From the NCBI GenBank assembly GCA_964603985.1, contig CAZRXG010000005.1:1-64000 (forward strand): DNA of 64,000 nucleotides, given 5' to 3'. The notes beneath the pieces are model-generated. The model saw nothing but the letters and a program-made list of their open reading frames with translations. It did no database searches and was not told the origin of the DNA. How positions within the stretch are numbered: the first letter of the stretch is position 1; each line of letters begins with the position of its first letter. This document shows positions 31,917 to 39,683 of the stretch, in pieces. The translations under genes and the position numbers were made by a program. The stretch is from CAZRXG01 sp964603985. Its GTDB lineage: Bacteria > Chloroflexota > Anaerolineae > Aggregatilineales > UBA3940.

Positions 31917-33035
31917 ATGGCACCATCCGATCCCCTGCGCGTCCTGATGATCTCCAAGGCGTGTGTGGTGGGCAGCTACCAGCGCAAGCTGGAGGAGATC
32001 GCCGCCCACCCCGGCATCGACCTGACCGTCGTCGTGCCGCCCGCCTGGAAGGATGCACGCGGCACGCTCCGGCTGGAGCGCGCCCACACCGAGGGTTATC
32101 GCCTGCTCGTCGAGCCGATGCGCTTCAATGGCAGCTTTCACCTGCATTTCTACCCCGGCCTGGCCCGCCGGATAAAGGAGATCCGCCCGCACGTCGTCCA
32201 CATTGACGAGGAGCCTTACAACCTCGCCACCTGGCACGCACTGTGCCTGGCCCGCCGTGCCGGGGCGAAGGCGCTGTTTTTCTCCTGGCAGAACCTCCAC
32301 CGCCGCTACCCGCCGCCCTTCGCGTGGATGGAGCGTTGGGTGCTGGCCCACGCTGACCATGCCATCGCCGGCAACCAGGAGGCGGTTGAGGTATGGCGGG
32401 GTAAGGGTTACACCGGCCCGTTGAGCGTCATTCCCCAGTTCGGCGTCGACCCGGATATCTTCTCGCCGGGTGAGATGGGCGAGCGCTCGTGGCACTTCCG
32501 CATCGGCTATGCCGGGCGGTTGGTCGCCGAGAAGGGCCTCGACCTGCTCATCCGCGCCGTTGCGCAGCTTGAAGGCCCCTGGTACCTGAGCCTGCGCGGT
32601 GATGGCCCGCAGCGCGATGAGCTTCGCACGCTGGCCGGGCTGCTGAACATTGGCGGCAGCGTCGCCTTCGACGATCCCGTCCCCTCCACCGAAATGCCCG
32701 CCGTGTACCGCCAGTTTGACGTGCTGGTGTTGCCCTCGCGCACCCGGCCCAACTGGAAGGAGCAATTCGGGCGCGTGCTGATCGAGGCGATGGCGTGCGG
32801 CGTGCCCGTCGTCGGTTCGGATTCGGGGGCTATCCCGGAGGTGATCGGGGATGCGGGATTGATCTTCCCGGAGGGCGACGTGACGGCCCTGCGTGACTGC
32901 CTGGCCGCGATCATGTGGGACGTGGATCGGCAGCGCAGTCTGGCCGAGGCGGGGCGCAGACGCGTGCTACAGCACTTCACTCAGGCGCGGATCGCCGCAC
33001 AGACGGTTGAGGTGTACCGGTCTATGCTGGAATAG
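31917..33035 (+). CDS. Family 4 glycosyltransferase (GT-B fold)
   Basis: 372 residues. The N-terminal Rossmann half runs to about 190 (RVLMISKACVVGSYQRKLEEIA). The C-terminal donor half begins RIGYAGRLVAEKGLDLLIRA and contains EQFGRVLIEAMACGVPVVGSDSGAIPEVIGDAGLIFP, with the E-x7-E nucleotide-sugar motif. It is soluble or peripheral at the inner membrane face and probably works in the same surface-glycan pathway as the divergent GT39 operon. It is followed after 10 bases by trmD, so the two are probably co-transcribed. Confidence 0.9.
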   Translation: MAPSDPLRVLMISKACVVGSYQRKLEEIAAHPGIDLTVVVPPAWKDARGTLRLERAHTEGYRLLVEPMRFNGSFHLHFYPGLARRIKEIRPHVVHIDEEPYNLATWHALCLARRAGAKALFFSWQNLHRRYPPPFAWMERWVLAHADHAIAGNQEAVEVWRGKGYTGPLSVIPQFGVDPDIFSPGEMGERSWHFRIGYAGRLVAEKGLDLLIRAVAQLEGPWYLSLRGDGPQRDELRTLAGLLNIGGSVAFDDPVPSTEMPAVYRQFDVLVLPSRTRPNWKEQFGRVLIEAMACGVPVVGSDSGAIPEVIGDAGLIFPEGDVTALRDCLAAIMWDVDRQRSLAEAGRRRVLQHFTQARIAAQTVEVYRSMLE

Positions 33036-33045
33036 GACGACCATC

Positions 33046-33801
33046 ATGCACATTGACGTGTTCACCCTCTTCCCGGAGATGTTCACCGGCCCGCTGGACG
33101 AGTCGATGCTCAGGCGGGCGCAGGATGCAGGCGCGCTGTCGGTGGTGCTGCACAACATTCGAGACTACACCACCGACAGGCACCACACCGCCGACGACAC
33201 GCCTTATGGTGGGGGCGGCGGCATGATCCTCAAGCCGGAGCCGGTCGTCGCTGCCGTCGAGGCCGTGATCCCGCCCGGTGCGGGCGTCCCTGTGATCCTG
33301 CTCAGCCCGCAGGGGAGGGTCTTCACCCAGGCCGCCGCCGGGAAATTGGCCCGGCACGCGCGCATCGGATTGGTCTGCGGTCACTATGAGGGGATCGATG
33401 AGCGCGCGCGGCAGCTTGTCATCACCGACGAGATCTCGATCGGAGACTACGTCCTGACCGGTGGTGAGCTGGCCGCGATGGTCGTCATCGATGCGGTGAC
33501 GCGCCTGCTGCCCGGCGTGCTCGGCGACCCCGACGCGCCCGGTAAGGACAGCCATGCGACGGGCCTGCTTGAGCACCCGCATTACACGCGCCCGCCGGAG
33601 TTCCGGGGGCTGGAGGTTCCGGAGGTGCTGCTGTCCGGCCATGAGGCCAACGTCACCCGGTGGCGGCGCGAGCAGTCGTTGCGCCGCACCTGGCAGCGCC
33701 GCCCCGACCTGCTGCTGATGGCCCGGCTCGATGAGCGAGACCGCGAGTTCTTGCTCACGTTGGCCGAAGAGGAGGTCGAGGGCCGCGCCCGGTCGGCGTG
33801 A
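33046..33801 (+). CDS. trmD: tRNA (guanine-N1-)-methyltransferase
   Basis: 251 residues. It makes m1G37 next to the anticodon with SAM, preventing frameshifting. The SPOUT trefoil-knot signatures are present: PYGGGGGMILKPEP, LSPQGRVFTQ, CGHYEGIDERA and SIGDYVLTGGELAAMVVIDAVTRLLPGVLG, with the C-terminal basic helices intact. ATG 33046 fits the family start; the longer frame is antisense-like overlap with the GT4 gene. It is usually found in rpsP-rimM-trmD-rplS; here it follows a glycosyltransferase instead and none of those genes is present. Confidence 0.95.
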   Translation: MHIDVFTLFPEMFTGPLDESMLRRAQDAGALSVVLHNIRDYTTDRHHTADDTPYGGGGGMILKPEPVVAAVEAVIPPGAGVPVILLSPQGRVFTQAAAGKLARHARIGLVCGHYEGIDERARQLVITDEISIGDYVLTGGELAAMVVIDAVTRLLPGVLGDPDAPGKDSHATGLLEHPHYTRPPEFRGLEVPEVLLSGHEANVTRWRREQSLRRTWQRRPDLLLMARLDERDREFLLTLAEEEVEGRARSA

Positions 33802-33814
33802 TCGGCCTGTTGGT

Positions 33815-33843
33815 TTGCCTGGGCATGCCCCCCCTTCTATAAT
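33815..33843 (+). promoter_or_regulatory. Promoter of the deazaflavin-dependent oxidoreductase gene
   Basis: TTGCCT (33815-33820), 17-base spacer, TATAAT (33838-33843). The predicted transcription start near 33850 gives a leader of about 40 bases before the GTG at 33892. Confidence 0.7.
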
Positions 33844-33891
33844 GTGCTCACGGTCCGTACAACATCGACACGACGACGAGGCTCACCGTAA

Positions 33892-34308
33892 GTGAAGTTC
33901 TGGCTCAGTATCGGCAACGTCTTTGTGAAGCTCATCTTGCGCTCGCCGCTGCATGGCCTGCTCAGCAAGAACACCCTGCTGATCGCCGTCACCGGGCGCA
34001 GGAGCGGCAGGCAGTACACCACGCCCGTCAACTACGTCCGCGACGGGGAGCGCATCACCGTCATCAGCCAGATGGAGCGTACCTGGTGGAAGAACCTGCG
34101 CGGTGGCGCTCAGGTGACTGTATTATTGAGGGGGCAGACGCTGACCGGCACTGCCACCGCCATCACCAACGACGACCGACCCATCGCCGATGACCTGGTG
34201 GCCTATTACGAGGAGCTTATCCCCGGACGGTTCTCGCCTGAAGAGGTCGCCGGCCACGCCCCGCAGACAGTCTTGATCCAGATCCGACTCGCCTCCTCCG
34301 GCACCTGA
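33892..34308 (+). CDS. Deazaflavin (F420)-dependent oxidoreductase family protein
   Basis: 138 residues, GTG start. The split-barrel Ddn-like family is recognised by the N-terminal helix, LIAVTGRRSGRQYTTPVNYVRDGERITVIS (phosphate-binding TGRRSG) and WWKNLRGGAQVTVLLRG. Known members use reduced F420 to reduce quinones or nitro-compounds. The protein implies that the host makes or imports F420, which fits Chloroflexota, though some members bind FMN or heme instead. It is followed after 20 bases by the lytic transglycosylase gene. Confidence 0.85.
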   Translation: MKFWLSIGNVFVKLILRSPLHGLLSKNTLLIAVTGRRSGRQYTTPVNYVRDGERITVISQMERTWWKNLRGGAQVTVLLRGQTLTGTATAITNDDRPIADDLVAYYEELIPGRFSPEEVAGHAPQTVLIQIRLASSGT

Positions 34309-34328
34309 TCCCACGAGAAGCGCTGCCT

Positions 34329-35237
34329 ATGAGTAAAAAAGCCCAAAAACCCCGCAGCAAAACGCCGGGCAAGCCCAAAAGCAAAACGCCCGGCAAATCG
34401 TCTGGCAGTTCGCCGGTCACAGGCTGGCGCAAGATCCAGAAGCCGAAGATGACCGTCAAGTCCGGCGAGGCCGCCCGCCAGGCCGAGCGCGAGCGCGCCT
34501 ATACCACGCCGACCCTCCTGGGGGTGGTGGTTCGCCTGCTGCCGGTCTGGGTTCTGCTGATCGTGGTTCTGATCCTGGCCCCCACGCTGCCCTTCCGCGC
34601 GGTCGGCGCGGTGATCGGTTGGCTGGGTGACCTGATACCGGAGCGGCCCGCCGAAGCCCAACCTGAGCCGGTTTTCATCGTCGAGGGCGCGTCCGTCGAA
34701 GTGCCCGTCAGCAGCGAGCTGCCCCAGCCCAACTGGGAGCTGAAGATCGCCGGGGTCTTCACGCCGGAGGTGCAGCACTGGTCGGGCGAGATCGCCGTCT
34801 GGTCGCTGACCTACCGCATCAAGCCCAACATGATCGCCACCGTCATGCAGATCGAGTCGTGCGGTGACCCGACCGCCGAATCCGAGGTGGGCGCGACGGG
34901 GCTCTTCCAGGTGATGGGCCTGCACTTTGAGGAAGGCGAAGATCCTTACGACCCCGACACCAACGCCCAGCGCGGCCTGCTGGTGCTGGGCGACCTGCTG
35001 GCCAGCGTCAATGGCGACACCGGGCTGGCCTTCGCTGCCTACAACGGCGGGCCCAGCGTGCTGCTCATGACCCCCGCCGAGTGGCCGTCTGAGACGCAGG
35101 ATTACCAGTACTGGGCCAGCGGCATCTATGAGGAAGCCGAGCGTGGCCTGGAGCAAAGCCCCACCCTTCAGGACTGGCTCAACGCGGGCGGAAGCTCGCT
35201 GTGCGAGCAGGCCGCCGCCGTGCTTGACCTGGAGTAG
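34329..35237 (+). CDS. Membrane-anchored lytic transglycosylase-like protein
   Basis: 302 residues. The first 55 residues are Lys/Ser/Pro-rich and cytoplasmic, with a repeated SKTPGKPK/SKTPGK motif. A membrane segment follows (VVVRLLPVWVLLIVVLILAPTL, about 59-80), then a linker and the SLT domain from about 160: catalytic E176 in VMQIESCGDPTAES, GATGLFQVMG, and AAYNGGPS. This enzyme type cleaves peptidoglycan between MurNAc and GlcNAc with 1,6-anhydro formation. It may be co-transcribed with the preceding oxidoreductase gene. A terminator follows. Confidence 0.87.
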   Translation: MSKKAQKPRSKTPGKPKSKTPGKSSGSSPVTGWRKIQKPKMTVKSGEAARQAERERAYTTPTLLGVVVRLLPVWVLLIVVLILAPTLPFRAVGAVIGWLGDLIPERPAEAQPEPVFIVEGASVEVPVSSELPQPNWELKIAGVFTPEVQHWSGEIAVWSLTYRIKPNMIATVMQIESCGDPTAESEVGATGLFQVMGLHFEEGEDPYDPDTNAQRGLLVLGDLLASVNGDTGLAFAAYNGGPSVLLMTPAEWPSETQDYQYWASGIYEEAERGLEQSPTLQDWLNAGGSSLCEQAAAVLDLE

Positions 35238-35281
35238 CAGCCACTGCCCATCCTGTATTCGGTCTGGCTCACGCCAAAATT

Positions 35282-35315
35282 AAGACAAGGAGCTTAAGCC
35301 CCTTGTCTTTGTGCT
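35282..35315 (+). terminator. Rho-independent terminator of the transglycosylase gene
   Basis: AAGACAAGG (35282-35290) pairs with CCTTGTCTT (35301-35309); the loop can extend the helix through GCTTAAGC. It is followed by a T-rich stretch ending TTGTTTT. Confidence 0.7.
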
Positions 35316-35354
35316 TGTTTTAGACGTGAACCTTCGGCTTTTACGGCCCTACCA

Positions 35355-36227
35355 TCACGCCGTCCGAGCAGGCAGGCGGCGATGGGTGAAAAGCGCCTGG
35401 AGGAACAACACGCTTGCCACCGGCCAGGTTATCAGGTTCATCAACGCGTTGATGTGACCAAAGAGCGACGACAGCGGCACGCCCAGGAAAAACAGAACGA
35501 GGGCCACGACAAACGACACGATCTGGAAGCTTCCAATAATCGCCACCGCTTTCACCAGCTTGCTTCTGGTGGACAGGCTGCATGCCAGCATCAGGAGGAA
35601 GCCGATGCCAAAAACCAGCATTGAAACGTGCATGATCAGCAGACCGGCCCCTTCGACCACGCCGGACGCGTCCAGAAAGGTTGGAACCGGGTACCACGAA
35701 TCAACGGTCAGCTCCGCGATCGCGTTGCCTATCAGATATCCCACCGAGCTGCCCACCACGATTTTGCCTGGCGTTTCGACAGCCTGATTGTCGAAGCGCC
35801 ACACCAGCAGCCGCCTGAATATCACCACGATGTAGATAAGCAGTGCTTCCGAAAACGCGTGCTCGACAATGTAGAGGATGCGACCGGCTATCGACTGTTC
35901 GGCCCAGCCCAGCGCCTCGTGAAACTGGCCGTACCCAAAGGATACAAACATGATCATCAGACAGACCAACGTGGCCGCCATGTAGTGATACCGCCCCAGG
36001 TGAACGTCTTTGAAGCCGCGCGCTATCGACCGGGGATCGCCCAATGTAGACAGCACGCGCCGGTAAGCCGTCTCCTCAGGCACGTCTTGTTCAACCATGT
36101 CGGCCACGGCGTCTTCAACGTGATCGGATAGCTCCGTCCGAATGGTAAGCCCCAGTCGCTGCGGTAGGTTGTGTGTTACCTGATCCAGCCAGTTAGCCAG
36201 ATCGTCCTGGTAAGTAGTGCCGGTCAC
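35355..36227 (-). CDS. HAAS-like membrane protein paired with a PadR regulator
   Basis: 290 residues. The N-terminal 80 residues are helical (LANWLDQVTHNLPQRLGLTIRTELSDHVEDAVADMVEQ, VLSTLGDPRSIARGFKD), matching the HAAS/permease-prefix domain commonly encoded next to PadR genes. About six membrane helices follow. The GTG at 36227 overlaps the PadR stop (GTGA) and has GGGAGG six bases upstream, so translation is coupled; the longer ATG frame inside padR is less likely. In characterised pairs the HAAS protein works with PadR in stress or cell-division control. Specific role unknown. Confidence 0.8.
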   Translation of the reverse strand: MTGTTYQDDLANWLDQVTHNLPQRLGLTIRTELSDHVEDAVADMVEQDVPEETAYRRVLSTLGDPRSIARGFKDVHLGRYHYMAATLVCLMIMFVSFGYGQFHEALGWAEQSIAGRILYIVEHAFSEALLIYIVVIFRRLLVWRFDNQAVETPGKIVVGSSVGYLIGNAIAELTVDSWYPVPTFLDASGVVEGAGLLIMHVSMLVFGIGFLLMLACSLSTRSKLVKAVAIIGSFQIVSFVVALVLFFLGVPLSSLFGHINALMNLITWPVASVLFLQALFTHRRLPARTA

Positions 36228-36538
36228 GACGCACCTCCCAACAGCAGATCCACAGCCTGCGAATAACGCTTCCACTCGGCGGTCTGGCTGGCCAGCCTGC
36301 GGTGTCCTGCTTCGGTCAGGCGATAGCAGCGACGCAGCCGCCCGTTGACGGTTTCTTCAAACGCTTCGATCAGGCCGCGCTTCTCCAGATCGTGCAGCAT
36401 GGGATAGAGACTCCCCTCTGCAATGTCCAGCACTCCCTCTGAACCGCGCTTGATCTCCTTGGCGATGCCGTAGCCGTGCCTGGGGCCACCGGAGAGCACG
36501 TGCATGATCAGAAGGGGCAGGTTGCCTTTGGTGTTCAT
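36224..36538 (-). CDS. PadR-family transcriptional regulator
   Basis: 104 residues, the small PadR class. A winged helix (LLIMHVLSGGPRHGYGIAKEIKRGSEGVLDIAEGSLYPMLHDLEKRGLIEAF) is followed by the wing GRLRRCYRLTEAGHRRL and a C-terminal dimerisation helix. GGAGGAGG is upstream of the ATG. It is transcribed from a strong consensus promoter with a palindrome over the -10, and overlaps the HAAS-like gene by four bases. Autorepression released by an unknown ligand is the usual mode. Confidence 0.92.
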   Translation of the reverse strand: MNTKGNLPLLIMHVLSGGPRHGYGIAKEIKRGSEGVLDIAEGSLYPMLHDLEKRGLIEAFEETVNGRLRRCYRLTEAGHRRLASQTAEWKRYSQAVDLLLGGAS

Positions 36539-36594
36539 AACCTCCTCCTATACGTCGAGTAATAGTGCATCGGATGATAATGCATCGAGTGCAT

Positions 36595-36627
36595 AGGTAT
36601 AATACCTAAAGTTCCGAGGTATGTCAA
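36595..36627 (-). promoter_or_regulatory. padR promoter with operator-like palindrome on the -10
   Basis: On the minus strand: TTGACA (36627-36622), exactly 17 bases, TATTAT (36604-36599). A 13-bp palindrome AGGTAT-A-ATACCT (36595-36607) covers the -10. Downstream, between here and the start codon, TGCATCG-type repeats recur near 36568, 36581 and 36590. Confidence 0.8.
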
Positions 36628-36734
36628 GCCGGAGTTTTTTTCAGCGCAGAGGGCCGCACCGTCCGCGTGCCCTCTGCGCGCTCCACAGGTATAATTCCCC
36701 TAACGGATGCGCTTTCCCAGGGAGCTGAACCACC

Positions 36735-37805
36735 ATGCGATTAGGACTCATTGGCCTGCCGATGAGCGGCAAAACGACGGTCTTCAACGTGCTGACCGGC
36801 TCTGACCGCCCGGCCAGCGCCGGTGTGCCCGGCAAGCTGGACGTGCAGCTTGCCGTCGTCAACGTGCCCGACCCGCGCCTCGACGCGCTGCACGCGCTGT
36901 ACGTCCCCCGCAAGAAGGTCGAGGCGCAGATCACCTACGCCGACGTGGGAGGGTTGGCGAAGGGTGTTGGCAGCACCGGGCTGAGCGGACCCTTCCGCAA
37001 CGAGCTTAATCAGATGGATGGCTTCTTGCACGTGGTGCGCGCCTTCGAGAATCCCGGCGTCCCCCACCCCGAAGGGGATATCGACCCCCAGCGCGACCTC
37101 GACATCCTGGAGGCCGAACTCATCCTGGCCGACCTGCTCACCGCCGAGAACCGCATCGAGCACATTCAGGACGAGATGAGCAAGGGCAAGGACCGCGAGA
37201 TCAACGCCAGGAGGCTGGCCCTCTTCGAGCGGCTGCGCGAGGCGCTCGAAGGCGAGACGCCCCTGCACAAGGTCAGGCTGAGTGAGACCGAGCAGCAGGA
37301 CATCAAGGGCTATGGCTTCCTGACCACGCGACCCCGGCTGGTGCTGCTCAACATGGGCGATGAGGCGCAGGAGCCGGGCGAGGTCATCCAGGCGGCGGAG
37401 GGGACGCCCGTGCTCGCCATCCAGGGCGCGCTGGAGATGGAGATCGCGCAGCTTGAGCCGGACGAGGCGGCGCTCTTCATGGATGAGTATGGCATTGCGG
37501 AGCCGATGCGTGAGCGGGTGATCCGCGAGTCGTACCACCTGCTGAGCGTCCAGACCTTCCTCACCATCGGCGATGAAGAGGTGCGCGCCTGGACGTTCCC
37601 TGCCGGGGCAACCGCTCAGGAAGCGGCGGGCATCATCCACACCGACATGGAGCGCGGCTTTATCCGGGCCGAGATCGTGCCGATTGGGACGCTGCTTGAG
37701 ATGGGCGGGATGGCCGAGGTTCGGGAGGTGGGTAAGCTGCGGCTGGAAGGCAAAGATTACGTCATGCAGGACGGTGACGTGATGTTCGTGCGCTTCGCCG
37801 TGTGA
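36735..37805 (+). CDS. ychF: YchF/Ola1-type redox-regulated ATPase
   Basis: 356 residues. An Obg-family P-loop protein: G1 is GLPMSGKTTVFN at residues 6-17, the switch region has DVGGLAKGVG, NMGDE occupies the NKxD position (the family prefers ATP over GTP), and the C-terminal TGS-like domain reads VRAWTFPAGATAQEAAGIIHTDMERGFIRAEIV. It binds ribosomes and acts in stress responses and translation control. A TATAAT at 36690-36695 may be its -10, but the -35 is poor. Confidence 0.93.
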   Translation: MRLGLIGLPMSGKTTVFNVLTGSDRPASAGVPGKLDVQLAVVNVPDPRLDALHALYVPRKKVEAQITYADVGGLAKGVGSTGLSGPFRNELNQMDGFLHVVRAFENPGVPHPEGDIDPQRDLDILEAELILADLLTAENRIEHIQDEMSKGKDREINARRLALFERLREALEGETPLHKVRLSETEQQDIKGYGFLTTRPRLVLLNMGDEAQEPGEVIQAAEGTPVLAIQGALEMEIAQLEPDEAALFMDEYGIAEPMRERVIRESYHLLSVQTFLTIGDEEVRAWTFPAGATAQEAAGIIHTDMERGFIRAEIVPIGTLLEMGGMAEVREVGKLRLEGKDYVMQDGDVMFVRFAV

Positions 37806-37834
37806 GCCTGCCCGCCGGGGCTGCGTCGTCGCTT

Positions 37835-37863
37835 TTGACAGCGCAGATCGGGCGCGTTAAAAT
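37835..37863 (+). promoter_or_regulatory. Consensus promoter of the fur-family gene
   Basis: TTGACA (37835-37840), 17-base spacer, TAAAAT (37858-37863). The start point would fall near 37870, within the adjoining inverted repeat. Confidence 0.82.
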
Positions 37864-37866
37864 TCC

Positions 37867-37888
37867 TTGCAATTGAGAAAATTTGCAA
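37867..37888. promoter_or_regulatory. Operator-like repeat at the fur-family transcription start
   Basis: TTGCAAT at 37867-37873 and ATTTGCAA at 37881-37888 form an imperfect AT-rich dyad of 22 bases across the expected start site. The placement suits autorepression by the Fur-type product. The sequence is not the classical Fur box. Confidence 0.5.
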
Positions 37889-37900
37889 TAAGGGGACAGC

Positions 37901-38341
37901 ATGACACACCACACCCTCGACTATGCCCGGCGCATCCGGGAGCAGGGATACCGCCTCACGCCGCAGCGCGAGCTGATCCTGGACGCCGTCTGCGAGGGCG
38001 GCGGTCACACCACGATTGACGAGATTTACGGGCGGCTCCAGAAAAAAGCGCCTACCATCAGCCTGGCGACCCTCTACCGCACCCTGGACTTCTTCTGCGA
38101 GCTGCATCTGGTCGTCTCCGCCGAGATCGATGGGGAGACGGTCTACGAGATCGCCGGTCTGACGCCCCACCACCACCTGATCTGCCGGGAGTGCGGCGCG
38201 TCGATGCACATCGGCCACGAGCTTGTTCAGGAGCTTTTTGATAAGTTCGAGGATGAGTACGGCTATACCATCGACATGGATCACATGGCCTTCACCGGCT
38301 TATGTCCGGCCTGCCGCGCCAAAGCCGAGGCCGGAGAATAG
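37901..38341 (+). CDS. Fur-family metal- or peroxide-responsive repressor
   Basis: 146 residues. A winged helix (YRLTPQRELILDAVCEGGGHTTIDEIYGRLQKKAPTISLATLYRTLDFFCELHLV) is followed by the metal-binding dimerisation domain with HHHLICRECG and CPAC, i.e. two CxxC pairs for structural zinc, and H-x-x-H regulatory ligands. Fur (iron), Zur (zinc) and PerR (peroxide) cannot be told apart here with confidence. It has its own consensus promoter. It ends 27 bases from the convergent pcm gene. Confidence 0.92.
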   Translation: MTHHTLDYARRIREQGYRLTPQRELILDAVCEGGGHTTIDEIYGRLQKKAPTISLATLYRTLDFFCELHLVVSAEIDGETVYEIAGLTPHHHLICRECGASMHIGHELVQELFDKFEDEYGYTIDMDHMAFTGLCPACRAKAEAGE

Positions 38342-38368
38342 TCCTCCCCGTCCCAACTGGCGTCCGGG

Positions 38369-39052
38369 CTAATACCAGTCTTCCTTGAATCCGAACTTCC
38401 CGATCAGGGGCACGAAGCGCACCGGGATCAGCCGCTCGATGTGGATGCTCCCCCCACGCCGGATGGCCCGCTCGATGATCTGCTCGCTTGCGCTGCCGAC
38501 CGGGATGACCAGCCGTCCGTCGTCGGCCAACTGCATAGTCAGCGGTTCCGGAATCACAGGGGCTGCCGCTGCTGCCAGGATACCGTCGTAGGGCGCGCCC
38601 TGCGCGTACCCCAGCGAGCCGTCCGCCACGTGGATCGTGACGTTCTCGTAGCCCAACTCCTCGATCCGCTCCCCGGCCTGCTCTGCCAGCTCGGGGATGC
38701 ACTCCAGCCCGATCACCTCCTCGACCAGCTCGGCCAGGATCGCCGTCTGGTAGCCCGACCCCACGCCGATCTCCAGCACATGGTCGTCCGGTTCGGGCTG
38801 TAGTAGCTGTGTCATCAGCGCCACGATGTACGGCTGGGAGATCGTCTGCCCGTGGCCAATCGACAGCGGGCCGTCGCTGTAGGCCAGGTGTCGCGAGCGC
38901 GGAGGGACAAAGAGGTGGCGTGGCACGGTCGTCATCGCGTCAAGCACGCGCCGGTTGGAGATGCCGCGCCGGGCGAGCTGCCTGCGCACCATCTGCTCGC
39001 GCGCGTGGGTGTAGTATTCATCCTTCAACTCGGAATGGGGGGATGTGCTCAC
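38369..39052 (-). CDS. pcm: Protein-L-isoaspartate O-methyltransferase
   Basis: About 227 residues. It repairs isoaspartyl residues with SAM. The class I methyltransferase motif I is DHVLEIGVGSGYQTAILAEL, preceded by the family's substrate signature ISQPYIVALMTQLL, with YDGILAAAAAPVIPEPL after it. The GTG at 39052 has AAGGA seven bases upstream. An ATG at 39085 would add 11 residues but coincides with a TATAAT-like -10 on the same strand, which favours the shorter form. Confidence 0.9.
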   Translation of the reverse strand: MSTSPHSELKDEYYTHAREQMVRRQLARRGISNRRVLDAMTTVPRHLFVPPRSRHLAYSDGPLSIGHGQTISQPYIVALMTQLLQPEPDDHVLEIGVGSGYQTAILAELVEEVIGLECIPELAEQAGERIEELGYENVTIHVADGSLGYAQGAPYDGILAAAAAPVIPEPLTMQLADDGRLVIPVGSASEQIIERAIRRGGSIHIERLIPVRFVPLIGKFGFKEDWY

Positions 39053-39084
39053 CTGTGCATCCTTGTCGCTGACACCTGCCCCCA

Positions 39085-39225
39085 TTATAAGACAATCTGC
39101 GCCGATAACCAGCGCGAACGGTAGCAGCGCAGCGCCGTGATCGAGGACGAACTGCCTCCGGTAGAGTACGCTGCGGCATACAGAGCACTGGCATCGAAAA
39201 AGACGCTACTGACTGTCCGGGTCAC
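39085..39225 (-). pseudogene. Truncated PIN-domain toxin remnant
   Basis: A GTG-started frame overlaps the end of the antitoxin gene by 20 bases, the usual layout of vapBC-type operons. It reads VTRTVSSVFFDASALYAAAYSTGGSS, the first strand and catalytic aspartate of a PIN ribonuclease. After that the homology ends and only about 20 unrelated residues follow before the stop at 39085, so three of the four acidic catalytic residues are missing. It was probably cut by a deletion that brought the pcm promoter region close. Confidence 0.6.
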
Positions 39226-39490
39226 GGGTATACTTTTCCTGGTAAATCTCCTGGCGAATCTCTCTCCCGGACTCAATCAGCTCATCGAGGTCGATGCCAC
39301 GCTCTTCCAAAGCCTCGCCAAGCTCATCGAGAAGTTTCATTGCCAGCGCCTCACGAGGACTGATCAGCAGCCCGTCTTCAGTCTCCTTGAAGACAACGAC
39401 ATCCCCCCTCTTGAGACCGTACTTCCTGCGGAACTCAATCGGGAGGGTGACCTGCCCGTTTTCCTGGATTACATACGTTTTCTTGGTCAT
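39206..39490 (-). CDS. AbrB/SpoVT-type antitoxin-like DNA-binding protein
   Basis: 94 residues. The swapped-hairpin AbrB motif is clear: KKTYVIQENGQVTLPIEFRRKYGLKRGDVVVFKETEDGLLISP. A C-terminal helical region (MKLLDELGEALEERGIDLDELIESGREIRQEIYQEKY) would bind a toxin. ATG 39490 has AGGTGG seven bases upstream. Its partner PIN gene is broken, so it is an orphan antitoxin here. It may now act as a plain regulator or in cross-talk with other toxins. Confidence 0.87.
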   Translation of the reverse strand: MTKKTYVIQENGQVTLPIEFRRKYGLKRGDVVVFKETEDGLLISPREALAMKLLDELGEALEERGIDLDELIESGREIRQEIYQEKYTRDPDSQ

Positions 39491-39602
39491 AACCACACCA
39501 CCTAAAAATCATATTTTATGAAATTATGAGATTGGGCAGATCCTACCACAAGCAGACATGGCAATCAAGTACAACTGCCACCGGGCATCGCGCCGATTCA
39601 AC

Positions 39603-39634
39603 ACAAAAAACACCCCGGCACCTTTGCCGGGGCG
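39603..39634 (-). terminator. Rho-independent terminator of the deaminase gene
   Basis: CCCCGGCA (39613-39620) pairs with TGCCGGGG (39625-39632), loop CCTT; on the minus strand the stem is followed by TGTTTTTTG. It lies about 50 bases beyond the stop codon. Confidence 0.85.
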
Positions 39635-39683
39635 TTGCAGATAACCCAATCTGGCTGCTTGATCGCCGGTCGCCGATGACTGG

